From Alteromonas abrolhosensis (lineage in GTDB: Bacteria > Pseudomonadota > Gammaproteobacteria > Enterobacterales > Alteromonadaceae): DNA of 64,000 nt. Each line of letters begins with the position of its first letter. The first letter of the stretch is position 1. Where the stretch lies: the NCBI RefSeq assembly GCF_001953635.1, contig NZ_MEJH01000003.1, positions 573,197-637,196 on the forward strand, written 5' to 3'. The position numbers were made by a program, and so were the translations under genes. The notes under the pieces were generated by a model. The model had not been told where the DNA came from. It ran no database searches and saw only the letters and a list, made by a program, of their open reading frames with translations. Below, piece by piece: positions 1 to 9,499 of this stretch.

Positions 1-198
1 TCGGAATAGGACGCGATTTTCTTCTTCAAGAATATAGAAGAGGTAAACAATGATGAAGGGTACGAGATAAGCATGTGAATAAGTCCCATCATCGAAACTA
101 TATGCCCATAAAGAGCCCATAATTGGGTAGTTGAATATACACCACAATAGTGTGATAAAAATTAAAACCCAAAAATGTCTGTGCACCCTCAGTTCCAT
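1..198 (-). CDS. Exosortase (XrtA/EpsH family), N-terminal fragment
   Basis: The gene starts at an ATG preceded by GGGAAG with 5 nt spacing and runs off the left edge of the window, leaving 66 residues. The fragment has a hydrophobic helix (about residues 9-24) and then the segment DDGTYSHAYLVPFIIVYLFY, which matches the conserved D-x-x-YSHG-x-LVP region in the N-terminal part of exosortases. Exosortases are multi-pass inner-membrane cysteine transpeptidases that process PEP-CTERM-type sorting signals, and they are usually encoded in exopolysaccharide loci. The catalytic Cys, Arg and His would lie outside the window. It sits 29 nt downstream of the sugar transferase on the same strand, so the two are probably cotranscribed. 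The family call rests on this one motif plus strong gene context. Confidence 0.8.
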   Translation of the reverse strand, partial: MELRVHRHFWVLIFITLLWCIFNYPIMGSLWAYSFDDGTYSHAYLVPFIIVYLFYILEEENRVLFR

Positions 199-227
199 TG
201 ATACTTCCCTAATTCAATTAAAATGCG

Positions 228-1640
228 CTATCTGCCCTTACCGAACAACACAACTTCTACCGTTCTGATGAGAATAAGAATATCCAAAAGCAAGCTCTGA
301 TGCTTTACGTAATACAAATCAAACTTCAATTTTTCCATTGAATCTTCAACGCTCGCTCCGTACGGATAATTGAGCTGTGCCCAACCCGCCAAACCAGGCT
401 TAACGTTATGACGTTGATTATAATACGGCACTTCTCGAACAAGTTGCTCTACAAACTCTGGACGCTCAGGACGAGGGCCGATGAAAGACATTTCACCCTT
501 AAACACATTAAGCAATTGAGGTAATTCATCAACGCGGTATTTGCGAATAAAGTGACCAATTCGAGTTACTCGATCATCATTCTTACTCGCCCATTTAGCG
601 CCATCTTTCTCCGCGTCGGGGCGCATACTGCGAAATTTAATTATTTTAAAAAGCTGTCCGTTCAAGCCAACACGCTCTTGTTTATAAAATACAGAAACAC
701 CGGTTCGCCGCCCGTCATCGAAGTAAATGATAATGGCTGTAGCAAGCATAATTGGCCAAACAAAGAAAAATATGATGAAGGCGAGAATTGCGTTAATAGA
801 ATAATCTAAGGCGTCGCGAAGATAGTTTTGACTCTTGAAACCATTTGAGTAGATAACCCAGCTCGGATACATGAGATTCACGACAATTTGCCCTGTTTCC
901 CTTTCCATAAAGTCGAGAAGCTCGGTAACTTCAATGCCACGCAATCTGCAATCAAACAAGACTTCTACTGGTAACGTTCCTCGACGCTGATCACACGCGA
1001 TAACGATTTCTTCAATCTCGTTATCAGCAATAAACTGTTGGAAATTTTCATCTACTTTTACATGAATAATTTTTTCTTTATGAATTCCGTCTTCGCGATT
1101 GTCGCCAGGTATAGGGATGAATCCAACCAACTCGAAACCAATGCGATCAACATCACGACGCATTCTTTTTTCAATAATGGAAGCACGCTCTCCTGCACCT
1201 AAAACGATAATTCTGACTTTTCCAAGTCCGAGTAGACCAAGACGATTTGTAAAATATCTGAAGACAACGAGCGTTATAATGATTGCGCTAACTGATGCAG
1301 GTAAGAAGTAGCTATCCATCAACAGTCGATCGAATAAAGCACGGCTGACTACTTCAACTAAAAAGTAGCTCAAACCAACACTTACAAAAATTCGTCGAAT
1401 TATTCCTCTAAATGTTTCGCGAAGTTTTGCTTCATAGAGTCCTACCGACAAGGAGCATAATAGAATCGCGACCGTTAATAGCCCGGTATTTACCAAGAGC
1501 TTTTCAATAGGAACTTGGGAGGATAGCCCAATTTGCGTCAATATAAAGTGGGTAATATACCCTATATAAGCAATAAGTAATGCTTCGGTTATAACTAATA
1601 TATTTGAGCGTTTATTCTGATTTCGCTTATTTACTGCCAC
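228..1640 (-). CDS. EpsB-type undecaprenyl-phosphate sugar phosphotransferase (XrtA-locus exopolysaccharide initiation)
   Basis: This integral membrane enzyme of 470 residues probably transfers the first sugar-1-phosphate to undecaprenyl phosphate to start an exopolysaccharide repeat. About four N-terminal membrane helices are followed by a nucleotide-binding-like CoA_binding_3 region (about 140-240), another helix (about 280-310) and the C-terminal bacterial sugar transferase domain. Family motifs visible there are KFRSM, DELPQLLNV, IGPRPERPEF and KPGLAGWAQLNYPYG. The start is a GTG with GGAGG 6 nt upstream. Its length and the linked export genes fit the PEP-CTERM/XrtA-associated sugar transferase family. 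It is divergent from the export genes and lies just upstream of the exosortase. The donor sugar cannot be read from the sequence. Confidence 0.92.
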   Translation of the reverse strand: MAVNKRNQNKRSNILVITEALLIAYIGYITHFILTQIGLSSQVPIEKLLVNTGLLTVAILLCSLSVGLYEAKLRETFRGIIRRIFVSVGLSYFLVEVVSRALFDRLLMDSYFLPASVSAIIITLVVFRYFTNRLGLLGLGKVRIIVLGAGERASIIEKRMRRDVDRIGFELVGFIPIPGDNREDGIHKEKIIHVKVDENFQQFIADNEIEEIVIACDQRRGTLPVEVLFDCRLRGIEVTELLDFMERETGQIVVNLMYPSWVIYSNGFKSQNYLRDALDYSINAILAFIIFFFVWPIMLATAIIIYFDDGRRTGVSVFYKQERVGLNGQLFKIIKFRSMRPDAEKDGAKWASKNDDRVTRIGHFIRKYRVDELPQLLNVFKGEMSFIGPRPERPEFVEQLVREVPYYNQRHNVKPGLAGWAQLNYPYGASVEDSMEKLKFDLYYVKHQSLLLDILILIRTVEVVLFGKGR

Positions 1641-1791
1641 CCCTGGCCTCCCAAAACTACTTTATATTACCCATCATAAAGGGATTTATTCTAATAGACT
1701 AGAATTGATGTTGGCATTATAGTGTCAATTCCCGTAGGGTAAACAAAAAAGCACGCTAAAAATTAACCATACGAGTGTAGGATGATCTCTT

Positions 1792-2424
1792 ATGTATCGC
1801 TTTAAGTCGTTCCGTTTTATTTCCACCGTAGCGTTAGCCACTACAATAATTGGATGTTCGAGTAACTCGACACTTCCACAGGCTACAACCCGCGCATCAC
1901 TCACCACTGATGTGAATCAATATCAATATTTAATAGGTCCTGGTGACACATTAACTATCTTCGTGTGGAGGAACCCCGAAGTATCAGGCCAGTTTGTAGT
2001 TCGCCCAGACGGGAAAGTAACCACTTCCTTAGTTGAAGACATTGATGTGGCAGGTAAAACTCCGTCAATGCTTGCCCGTGAAATTGAAGAGCAGCTTTCT
2101 ACATATATTAATAGCCCACGTGTTACGGTTAGTGTAAACAGCTTTTCTGGCCCACTCAGTGAACAAGTGCGCGTTATCGGGGAAGCAACTAACCCGAGTG
2201 CCGTTAATTACACTGAACATATGACGCTTCTTGACCTCATGATAGCTGTAGGTGGACTAACAGAGTTTGCCCATGGTAATGGCGCGAAATTAGTTCGCGT
2301 GGTCAATGGGCAACAGAAAACTTATACCCTAGACATTGATGATTTAATTCGCAGCGGAGATATATCAAAGAATGTTGATATTTTACCGGGCGACATTGTC
2401 ATCATCCCGGAAGCATGGTTTTAG
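1792..2424 (+). CDS. Polysaccharide export lipoprotein (Wza/EpsE-like, XrtA system)
   Basis: Outer-membrane polysaccharide export protein of 210 residues. A lipoprotein signal with lipobox IIGC places the acylated Cys near residue 22. It is followed by a Poly_export domain (YLIGPGDTLTIFVWRNPEVSG, then VRPDGKVTTSLVEDIDVAGKT) and a SLBB-like domain (RVIGEATNPSAVNY, LLDLMIAVGGLTEFA). It is shorter than Wza (about 380 residues), as is typical for the export protein of exosortase-linked loci. The product presumably forms the outer-membrane channel for the polymer made with the neighbouring sugar transferase. The start codon has TAGGAT upstream. It is the first gene of a plus-strand operon with the chain-length protein, kinase and outer-membrane protein. 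Confidence 0.92.
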   Translation: MYRFKSFRFISTVALATTIIGCSSNSTLPQATTRASLTTDVNQYQYLIGPGDTLTIFVWRNPEVSGQFVVRPDGKVTTSLVEDIDVAGKTPSMLAREIEEQLSTYINSPRVTVSVNSFSGPLSEQVRVIGEATNPSAVNYTEHMTLLDLMIAVGGLTEFAHGNGAKLVRVVNGQQKTYTLDIDDLIRSGDISKNVDILPGDIVIIPEAWF

Positions 2425-2450
2425 TTCTAAGCAGTTAACGGAACAATTTA

Positions 2451-4019
2451 ATGCAGGATTTACAACAAACGCTTCTCCAGTTCTTGGATTTAGCTAAAGG
2501 GATATGGATAAAGAAACGCCACGTCATTATTATGTCGTGGCTTATATGCCCACTTGGCTTCCTAATGGTAGCCACCCTACCCGATGAGTATACCTCTAAG
2601 GCGCAAGTTTATGTGGATACTCGGTCAGTCCTTCAACCTTTACTTAAAGGTTTAGCGATTCAATCCGATCCCGATTCAGAAGTAAAAATGATGGCGCGCA
2701 CTCTTCTTAGTCGCTCAAACGTTGAGACTATAGCAAGAGAAAGTGATTTAGATATCACCACAAATACGGCCAACGAATTTGAAGACTTGGTAACGCAGTT
2801 AGCCTATGAAATTCAGCTCAAGTCTGCGGGTCGCGATAATATTTACAATATATCTTACGAACATACGAATGCAGTAACCGCACAACGTGTTGTTCAAGAA
2901 ACACTAGATTTATTTGTGGAAGGCTCCCTAGGCAACAATCGGAGAGATACCGACACAGCGGGACGTTTTTTGGATGAGCAAATTGCGGAATATGAAGCCC
3001 GGCTATCAGAATCCGAGCAGCGGCTAGCTAACTTCAAAAGACAGTATAACAATATACTTCCCCTATCGGGCACATACTACTCGAGACTACAAACGCTTAA
3101 TTCAGAGCTTGAAGCAACGGTACTTTCTATTCGCCAAACTAATGAACAAGTTGATTCTTTAAAATCTCAAATTAAAAATCAAGTTGCTTCAACAAACCTA
3201 GGTGTTACTAATCAGGAAGATAGCGTTCTTAAAACCCGGTACGACGACCGAATTAAGAACTTAGAAGAAGAGCTTGATAAGTTAAAGCTAAGATTTACTG
3301 ATAAACACCCAGATGTAGTGGAAACTAAGCAATTATTGGAAAGCTTGGAAGCCTCAAGACAAAGAGAGGTTGACGCATTTCTCGCCGCTGCTGAGGGTGA
3401 CATTCAGGGCCCGATGAATGAGTTAACTCAAGAAATCCGCCTAGAAATGAGCCGTCTTCAAAGTGAAATCGCTTCGTTAAGCGTTAAAGAGGCAGATTTA
3501 AAAACAAAAATCGCTGAGCTAGAGTCAAAAGTTGATCTTATTCCTCAAATAGAAGCTGAGTCTACGGCACTAAATCGTGATTATGACATCCTTAAGAAGA
3601 AATATGAGGAACTATTAGCACGTCGTGAAGCTGCAGATCTGTCTCGTAGAGCAGATGTATCGGCTGAGGAACTACAGTTTCGTATTATTGAGCCACCAAT
3701 GGTGCCAAACAAGCCATCTGGACCTCACAGAATTATTCTTTATACCGTCGTTCTTATTCTTGGATTTGGTACAGGTATTGGTTTAGCTTTCCTTATAAGC
3801 CAACTTAACCCGGTGCTTGTCAGACCAAAACAACTACTGAGACTTTCAGACTACCCAGTTTGGGGAACAGTGAGTCACTTAGAGTTTGAGCGAATAAACA
3901 AAAAGAACAATCGTAGGCTACTCGTTTTTCTCGCCTCCTCGGGTGCAATCGTTATGATATACGGCGTGCTTATTGCCGCTGAAATAATGAATATTAATAT
4001 TGCAGAGAGGTTCTTTTAA
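2451..4019 (+). CDS. Polysaccharide chain-length determinant (Wzz/GumC-like, XrtA system)
   Basis: Inner-membrane co-polymerase of 522 residues. An N-terminal membrane helix (about 25-45) precedes a Wzz domain (EYTSKAQVYVDTRSVLQPLL). A long periplasmic coiled coil rich in Glu, Lys and Leu spans about 165-400, and includes the LRFTDKHPDVVETKQ segment usual in GumC/Wzc-type proteins. C-terminal helices lie near 430-450 and 490-515. It has no cytoplasmic kinase domain; that function is in the next gene, which begins at the base after this stop codon. The protein probably controls polymer length and couples synthesis to export. The proline-rich segment before the C-terminal helix (EPPMVPNKPSGPHR) is characteristic of the family. 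Confidence 0.92.
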   Translation: MQDLQQTLLQFLDLAKGIWIKKRHVIIMSWLICPLGFLMVATLPDEYTSKAQVYVDTRSVLQPLLKGLAIQSDPDSEVKMMARTLLSRSNVETIARESDLDITTNTANEFEDLVTQLAYEIQLKSAGRDNIYNISYEHTNAVTAQRVVQETLDLFVEGSLGNNRRDTDTAGRFLDEQIAEYEARLSESEQRLANFKRQYNNILPLSGTYYSRLQTLNSELEATVLSIRQTNEQVDSLKSQIKNQVASTNLGVTNQEDSVLKTRYDDRIKNLEEELDKLKLRFTDKHPDVVETKQLLESLEASRQREVDAFLAAAEGDIQGPMNELTQEIRLEMSRLQSEIASLSVKEADLKTKIAELESKVDLIPQIEAESTALNRDYDILKKKYEELLARREAADLSRRADVSAEELQFRIIEPPMVPNKPSGPHRIILYTVVLILGFGTGIGLAFLISQLNPVLVRPKQLLRLSDYPVWGTVSHLEFERINKKNNRRLLVFLASSGAIVMIYGVLIAAEIMNINIAERFF

Positions 4020-4964
4020 ATGAAAAATACAATTGAAAAAGCTCTGCAAAGACAAAAAGCTGAGCGAGAAAAGCAACAAAAAGAAAAGCAGGAAGAATCT
4101 CCACGCTTTGAGCATGATAGTGCTGTTGAAGCGCAAGAGTCTGAGTCGACGACCAAGATTTCGCGTGACGAACCACTACCAAACAAGGCACAAGAAATTG
4201 AGCCACGTGAGCCCCTACACGAATTTCCTCCGTTTAACCTAAACTTAAAAGAGCTTAGCGACAAGGGGCACATTTCGGTAATAGGTGAGCGTAAGCAAAT
4301 TAATGAAGAGTATCGAGAAATTAAGCGTAAGCTAATCGCTAACGCCTTTGGCCCTCTATCAAAAACGCTCAATAATCCGAACATTATCATGGTTACCAGT
4401 AGCCGCCCTTCTGAAGGTAAGACTTTCACAGCAACTAACTTAGCGCTTAGCATTGCAGCGGAGCAAGATAAGACAGTATTGTTAGTCGATGCTGACGTGC
4501 TCAAACCAAATGTATTGAATACATTAGGTTTAGAGCGGAGAAGAGGATTGATGGAATATTTGACGGGAGATGTAGAAGATATTTCTGAGGTGCTTTACCC
4601 GACAAACATCGATAAGCTTAAAATTATTCCCGCAGGAAAATCACATCATTTATCTACAGAGATGCTCGCTAGTCAAAAAATGCACGAGACTGTAGATGAA
4701 TTCGCCAATCGATACCCAGATCGTATTGTAATCTTTGATACACCTCCTCTTATTGGTATTAACGAAAGTGCGATTTTGGCAAACTTCGCAGGTCAAGCAG
4801 TAGTCGTGGTAGAGGAAGGGAAGACGAAGATTAACGATATCAAAATGTCGGTGGAGCGATTAAATCCCGAAATGGCTATCGGGTTCGTTGTGAATAAATC
4901 AATACACCACGATACTGATGGAAGTGGATATTATGGATATTATTATGCCGAGCGAGAAAATTAA
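4020..4964 (+). CDS. Tyrosine autokinase (CpsD/CapB-like, XrtA system)
   Basis: Cytoplasmic BY-kinase of 314 residues that partners with the preceding chain-length protein. The N-terminal 75 residues are charged and probably disordered. The catalytic domain shows Walker A TSSRPSEGKT (about 129-138), Walker A-prime VLLVDADVLKP and Walker B IVIFDTPPLI. The C-terminus ends in a tyrosine cluster, SGYYGYYYAEREN, the usual autophosphorylation site. The ATG immediately follows the stop of the upstream gene, so translation is probably coupled. Cycling of the tyrosine tail presumably regulates polymer length and export. The start of the next gene overlaps the last 32 nt of this one. Confidence 0.92.
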   Translation: MKNTIEKALQRQKAEREKQQKEKQEESPRFEHDSAVEAQESESTTKISRDEPLPNKAQEIEPREPLHEFPPFNLNLKELSDKGHISVIGERKQINEEYREIKRKLIANAFGPLSKTLNNPNIIMVTSSRPSEGKTFTATNLALSIAAEQDKTVLLVDADVLKPNVLNTLGLERRRGLMEYLTGDVEDISEVLYPTNIDKLKIIPAGKSHHLSTEMLASQKMHETVDEFANRYPDRIVIFDTPPLIGINESAILANFAGQAVVVVEEGKTKINDIKMSVERLNPEMAIGFVVNKSIHHDTDGSGYYGYYYAEREN

Positions 4965-6609
4965 AACACAAAGGCGGCAGCAATTGACGTTATGGGGTGC
5001 GTTTTTAGGTACCTCTTTCTTTTGCACATCAGATGCGTTCGCAGAGTTAAAAATTACTGGCAAAGCTGAGGCTGAATATATCTTTCAAGATGTAGACTCT
5101 GAGTCAGAGGGTCAACTTTCATTAGATACTTTTCAGGTAACACCAACTATCAATGCCAGTCTCGATACAAAGACATTTACTGGCTTTTGGACTGGCTCTA
5201 TAACGCATTTAGAACGCGATAAAGTTGACGATAGCCGCAATGATACCTTTGAAGAATACCTTTACAGTCTTGTGTGGCAACCACTGGACCGTTTTGTACA
5301 AATTGAGGCACAAGGTGCGCTAAATTATCAAAACACTAACGCCAATAATTATTTGGTATCAGATCTTTTAAACAACTCAGACTCCCTTTCGAAAACTCGT
5401 TCAAATCGAATTTCGGCGCTCACAAATATTGATCAGGGGGATTGGATTAAAATTCAAGGTGGCATTGCTTATTCAGATGTCGCTTCTGAGCGCTCTACGC
5501 TCAACAGTGGTAACGCTCTAAACAATAACACAGTGGAACTTTTTGGTGGCGCTTCCAATGGCGATAATCCTCAGAGATTTATGTGGGAGATAAACGGTGC
5601 ATATATAAACACTGATCGCGCACAAAATAACGATGATGAATTTATTACTCGAAATGGAAACGCTTTTGTAGAGGTTGCTGTTTTAAAGAACATCGGTGTC
5701 AGATTAGCGGCACAGCACGAAGCAAACCAAATTTCTAACCGTGACGACACAACAAGTAGCACACGTGAATTTAACTCATACGGAATAGGCTTGTCCTATC
5801 GGCAAAGCGAAGATAGGTATATTGCCATTACTGCCAACACCAGTGATTCTGATGTTGAAGAAAATGACGGCGAGACCTTTATAGGTTTAGATTTTAGCTG
5901 GGCATTGAGTCCTAGAACGAATTTATCGGGTTCCTACGGTAGACGCTTCTACGGCGAAGCTGCCTCGTTTGACGCAAGCTATAACTCTAAGTACTTGCGT
6001 ACAAATTTTAATTACAGTGAGGACGTAACAAATACGTCTAGGCTTTTAGCCAATCCGCAAAACCTTGGTGTGTTCGTATGTCCTTCAGCAACTATCTCTA
6101 TTGCTGACTGCTTTCAACCTAATAGTCTAAGTTATCAACCTGATGCAAGTGAACAACTTGTTCAATTAACGTCTCAAGTTATCGAGTTTGACGATAATAT
6201 AATTGTTAGAAAAAGCTCTAATTTTCAGGCAGGCTATGACTTTTCTCGCATCACAGTGGCCTTAACGTCTCGCTATGCTGAAGATGATTACCTCGATTTA
6301 GATCGCCTTAGACGAACTTACTCCCTTGGAACAACTTTGGTCTATAAGCTAGGAAGCTACACTAATTTAAATGCGGAAGTTACCTACGCCAATATTACTC
6401 AAACTGCTGAGCAGGAAGATCTGGATGGAGAATCCGACAATTGGCGTGGCAGTGTTGCCCTTCAGCGCCAACTGGGACGATACATAACTGCAGTTGTCGA
6501 TTTTACCTATGTAGACCAGTCTGGTGATATTAATGCGGGAGTAGGCTTGTTTGGCAATGATTTCTCAGATAGGCGCTTGTCACTTTCAATCATTTATAAG
6601 TACCAGTAA
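4933..6609 (+). CDS. XrtA/PEP-CTERM system-associated outer-membrane beta-barrel protein
   Basis: Large outer-membrane protein of about 558 residues with a signal peptide ending at AFA before ELKITGKAEAEYIFQD. Most of the chain is alternating beta strands ending in an aromatic, and the C-terminus LSLSIIYKYQ suits barrel insertion. It resembles the TIGR03016-type protein found in exosortase-linked polysaccharide loci. Three in-frame ATGs exist, at 4918, 4933 and 4945. I chose 4933 because GGAAG lies 8 nt upstream; all three overlap the kinase gene. It may form or support the export pore. A terminator follows immediately, so it closes the operon. Confidence 0.82.
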   Translation: MDIIMPSEKIKTQRRQQLTLWGAFLGTSFFCTSDAFAELKITGKAEAEYIFQDVDSESEGQLSLDTFQVTPTINASLDTKTFTGFWTGSITHLERDKVDDSRNDTFEEYLYSLVWQPLDRFVQIEAQGALNYQNTNANNYLVSDLLNNSDSLSKTRSNRISALTNIDQGDWIKIQGGIAYSDVASERSTLNSGNALNNNTVELFGGASNGDNPQRFMWEINGAYINTDRAQNNDDEFITRNGNAFVEVAVLKNIGVRLAAQHEANQISNRDDTTSSTREFNSYGIGLSYRQSEDRYIAITANTSDSDVEENDGETFIGLDFSWALSPRTNLSGSYGRRFYGEAASFDASYNSKYLRTNFNYSEDVTNTSRLLANPQNLGVFVCPSATISIADCFQPNSLSYQPDASEQLVQLTSQVIEFDDNIIVRKSSNFQAGYDFSRITVALTSRYAEDDYLDLDRLRRTYSLGTTLVYKLGSYTNLNAEVTYANITQTAEQEDLDGESDNWRGSVALQRQLGRYITAVVDFTYVDQSGDINAGVGLFGNDFSDRRLSLSIIYKYQ

Positions 6610-6614
6610 ACAAG

Positions 6615-6639
6615 AAAGCGCCATAAAGGCGCTTTTTTT
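6615..6639 (+). terminator. Intrinsic terminator after the exopolysaccharide operon
   Basis: AAAGCGCC and GGCGCTTT form an 8-bp stem with loop ATAAA, followed by seven T residues. It lies 6 nt after the stop codon of the outer-membrane protein gene and separates it from the convergent ATPase gene. Confidence 0.9.
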
Positions 6640-6643
6640 ACAA

Positions 6644-7708
6644 CTATTCTTTCTTATCATCACTCTTAAGCCGCACATACGTCTTAAACTTCTTCTTCAT
6701 CAGTTTATCCACGTACTGGGTCATTTTCACTTTCTGTGAAATAGCATCATCTAAGGCGTCGACTAACTCAGCTAGCATATCTAAATAGTATTTAGAGTCA
6801 CGAATAACGTTGCCTTTAGGCGTCATGATGGTTTGGCTTTCAGGGTGGTCAGCAAAGCCCATATGTTCTGTCACTTCTGCGCCAGTTTTTTCCGGTTCAA
6901 ACATTTCGGCTTTAACTTCTTCAATCACCTCATTAACTGCAACAGCATCGAAGTTATCTAACTCTTCTAAGAAGCCATAGAGCATTACTCTGTCCATTAG
7001 CGTATTAATTTTTCGTGGGATACCGCGAGAGAACATGTGAATTCGTTCAAATGCCTCATCACTAAATAACTGTGAACCGTTCCACCCTGCATGGTGCAAA
7101 CGGTACTCAATATATTCTTTGCACTCTTCCAACGAAAGCGGAGCAAGATGGCAAGACGCCACAATTCGCTGTCTAAATTGCTCCATATTTGGCGCTCGCA
7201 GAATGGGTTGAAGCTCTTCCTGCCCCAGTAAGAAACTTTGAATTAGCGGCTTACCGTTTAGCTGAAAGTTACTTAGCATTCTCAACTCTTCGATAGTCTC
7301 AAGCGGTAGGTTTTGTGCTTCATCCACAAGTAACAACGCACGTCGACCTACTTTATTTAGATCGTACAAGAAGATTTCAAGTGCTTTTAATATATCGGCT
7401 TTTGAACGCCCTTCCGTAGGGATATCAAATTTAGATGCGACCATTTTTACCAGCTCATCTGGCGACAGCTTAGGCGTTACTATCTGAGCAGCTGCGATGT
7501 CGTCTTCAATTTCTTCAAGCAGGCTGTTTGCAACGGTAGTTTTTCCGGTTCCTATTCCACCGGTGATAACAATAAAACCTTCAGCTTGGGAAAGACCGTA
7601 CTGCAGATAGGACATGGCGCGTTTGTGCCACTTACTTGCGAAGAAAAACTCTGGATCTGGGGTTAACTGAAACGGTTTCGAGTTAAGTCCATAATAACTT
7701 TCGTACAT
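6644..7708 (-). CDS. XrtA-associated AAA ATPase (ExeA/GspA-like)
   Basis: ATPase of 354 residues that begins MYESYYGLNSKPFQLTPDP, the typical N-terminus of the ExeA-like family found in general secretion and exosortase loci. Walker A is GGIGTGKTT (about 50-58) and Walker B is ALLLVDEAQNL. Conserved LRMLSNFQ and FRQRI motifs follow, and a helical C-terminal part holds several charged segments. No membrane helix is evident, unlike ExeA, so it is probably cytoplasmic. In exosortase loci this ATPase is thought to assist polysaccharide or PEP-CTERM assembly, but its exact role is unknown. It is convergent with the export operon. Confidence 0.88.
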   Translation of the reverse strand: MYESYYGLNSKPFQLTPDPEFFFASKWHKRAMSYLQYGLSQAEGFIVITGGIGTGKTTVANSLLEEIEDDIAAAQIVTPKLSPDELVKMVASKFDIPTEGRSKADILKALEIFLYDLNKVGRRALLLVDEAQNLPLETIEELRMLSNFQLNGKPLIQSFLLGQEELQPILRAPNMEQFRQRIVASCHLAPLSLEECKEYIEYRLHHAGWNGSQLFSDEAFERIHMFSRGIPRKINTLMDRVMLYGFLEELDNFDAVAVNEVIEEVKAEMFEPEKTGAEVTEHMGFADHPESQTIMTPKGNVIRDSKYYLDMLAELVDALDDAISQKVKMTQYVDKLMKKKFKTYVRLKSDDKKE

Positions 7709-7896
7709 GCAATTTACCGTTTTTCCATTAAAAATGTGCGTTCGAAACTATAAGCGTAAATACCTATTATCGATACAGCGCGCTGATTCTCTATGGTAAC
7801 CAACATTACGCAATTATCGAAGTATTATATTTACGCCTAGCCTTTGGATAATTCTGCTAACATTAGGCTAAGAGTAATAATTTACATTGAATTACA

Positions 7897-8244
7897 TTGT
7901 CACAAAGTATATCAGTCAACGACGACAATACCCACCGGGGAACCTCAAGACCACCTTGGTATCTTTACTTAGTCGAAAACAAGCTCGGGCACATTTATAC
8001 AGGGATTACCACAGACCCCAAGCGCCGTATCGCCCAGCATAGAGGAGAGTTAAAAGGTGGCGCAAAAGCCTTAAAAGGCAAAGCACCACTGAGTTTTAAA
8101 GCGGTATTCGAAGTTACTGATAAATCCCACGCTTCAAAGCTTGAGTATGAAGTAAAAAGAATGAGTCGCCCTCAGAAAAATCGAATTATTCATAAAGGGC
8201 AACTCCATGAATTATTGTGTATTCGAGCCCAATTCGAAGATTAG
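7897..8244 (+). CDS. GIY-YIG endonuclease domain protein (UPF0213/YhbQ-like)
   Basis: Small protein of 115 residues built almost entirely of one GIY-YIG domain. The first motif is WYLYLVENKLGHIYTGIT (residues 21-38) and the conserved Arg lies in DPKRRIAQH. ALKGKAPLSF and the EYEVKRMSRPQKNRII segment follow, both typical of the YhbQ/UPF0213 group. Members are small nucleases of uncertain physiological role. The reading frame opens after a TGA at 7888, and the only start before the domain is a TTG with no good ribosome-binding site, so expression may be weak. The stand-alone position gives no functional clue. Confidence 0.85.
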   Translation: MSQSISVNDDNTHRGTSRPPWYLYLVENKLGHIYTGITTDPKRRIAQHRGELKGGAKALKGKAPLSFKAVFEVTDKSHASKLEYEVKRMSRPQKNRIIHKGQLHELLCIRAQFED

Positions 8245-8279
8245 TATAATTCATCAATTCTTTATAAAACGGTTTTCCC

Positions 8280-9185
8280 CTACCCGCCTAGCACACCATT
8301 GATGATCATAGCGTTACCAATGCTGAGCGTGAACCCGAGTGCAGCTACGCCAACGTTATGCTGTTGATCAACTTCCTGACGGAAATTCATGCCAAATAAG
8401 ATAATTTTTTTGCTCGCTAGTACCAGAATGTGAAGTGCAATCGCCAGACCTACACTGACAATCAACCAGCCCGTTACGTTGCTCACGTAGCCGGACGGGT
8501 TGTAAATGAGCAAATTCTTGGCCGCAGATACAATCATTGCTGTACCAAGTAAGTTACCGGTATGCTCGATAGCAAGTGCTAACTGCCCTTTTTCCAGCGC
8601 CCCTTGGAATGAATCGTTCTGATTGTCTCTCGCATACCTAAATTCTAAAATTCGCGTCATGACAAGCAGCATAGTTAAGACAACAGTAAACCCCGTTACA
8701 ATTGCTATAAGCGCATTCATATCACTGCCATCTACCCACACCATGATGTTGCGCAAAACGATTGCACTTGCAACAAGACTCGCAGCATCAACCAGTGCAA
8801 CACTAACGCTTCTATCGGCTATCATGGCATGGGTATCTACTTTATTGAGTACCAGTTTATCGTGAGCGAAACGCCCAAATTTCACTAGTATAATGCCCAC
8901 AATACCGAAGGTTACCATTCCAATCGCCGCTTCTTTGTAACCCATGCCAATATGACGTCCAACAACAGAGCTTAATACGATGCACAGCGACAGCATGCCG
9001 CCTGCAATGCTGATCCCAAATGCGAAGTTATCTTTTACACCTAGCTCTTCTGTTACTGAGTATTTTCTAAATGCGCCCGTCAGCCACTTCATAATCATTA
9101 GCAGTACTAACGCTATCGCTACATCCATAGCGAGGTAAATCAACAGTTCTTGCGTTAGGGGTACTAGTTTTACTAAGGCTTCCAC
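8280..9185 (-). CDS. DUF350-family multi-pass membrane protein
   Basis: Inner-membrane protein of 301 residues with about eight predicted helices arranged as two related halves. Each half holds Gly-rich helices such as FAFGISIAGGMLSLCIVLSSVV and VAALGFTLSIGNAMIINGVLGG, the pattern of tandem DUF350 domains. The function of the family is not established. I chose a GTG start because AAGGAG lies 10 nt upstream. An ATG 24 nt further upstream would place that ribosome-binding site inside the gene. It is convergent with the GIY-YIG gene, with 35 nt between them. Confidence 0.82.
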   Translation of the reverse strand: MEALVKLVPLTQELLIYLAMDVAIALVLLMIMKWLTGAFRKYSVTEELGVKDNFAFGISIAGGMLSLCIVLSSVVGRHIGMGYKEAAIGMVTFGIVGIILVKFGRFAHDKLVLNKVDTHAMIADRSVSVALVDAASLVASAIVLRNIMVWVDGSDMNALIAIVTGFTVVLTMLLVMTRILEFRYARDNQNDSFQGALEKGQLALAIEHTGNLLGTAMIVSAAKNLLIYNPSGYVSNVTGWLIVSVGLAIALHILVLASKKIILFGMNFRQEVDQQHNVGVAALGFTLSIGNAMIINGVLGG

Positions 9186-9499
9186 GTTATCTTTGCTCCT
9201 TGAACACACAAAGTTCGTCTGATTATTTTCACATTTACATCGAAATATCAGTGACAGCTAAATGAATAGCATTCATCCGATACAAATTTGTACAACGATG
9301 ACATCGAACTTGTTCAGATTTATTTTAGTCAGGGCCTAACAACCTATGTATTACACCCAGGGTTAGCAGGCACTTGCCGACAGTGAATTTTGGGCCATAT
9401 ATTCATGGGTCCAGCAACACTTAGCCTTGAGTACTTGCAATTACAATTGTGAGTATTCATCCGTTTAACACGAGTGATATCTCATAAGACGCGAGCATT
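9186..9499. other. Divergent intergenic region between the DUF350 gene and glnE
   Basis: This stretch of about 310 bp has no ORF with a credible ribosome-binding site. It must hold the promoters of both divergent genes. A short direct repeat (GAGTACT and GAGTATT, about 9431-9458) flanks CAATTACAATTG, which could be an operator, but I recognise no named site. Confidence 0.5.

Noticed and set aside
4016..4504. 162-codon antisense ORF across the tyrosine kinase gene
   Set aside because: Its Ser/Cys-rich translation is the mirror of a well-supported kinase gene on the other strand.
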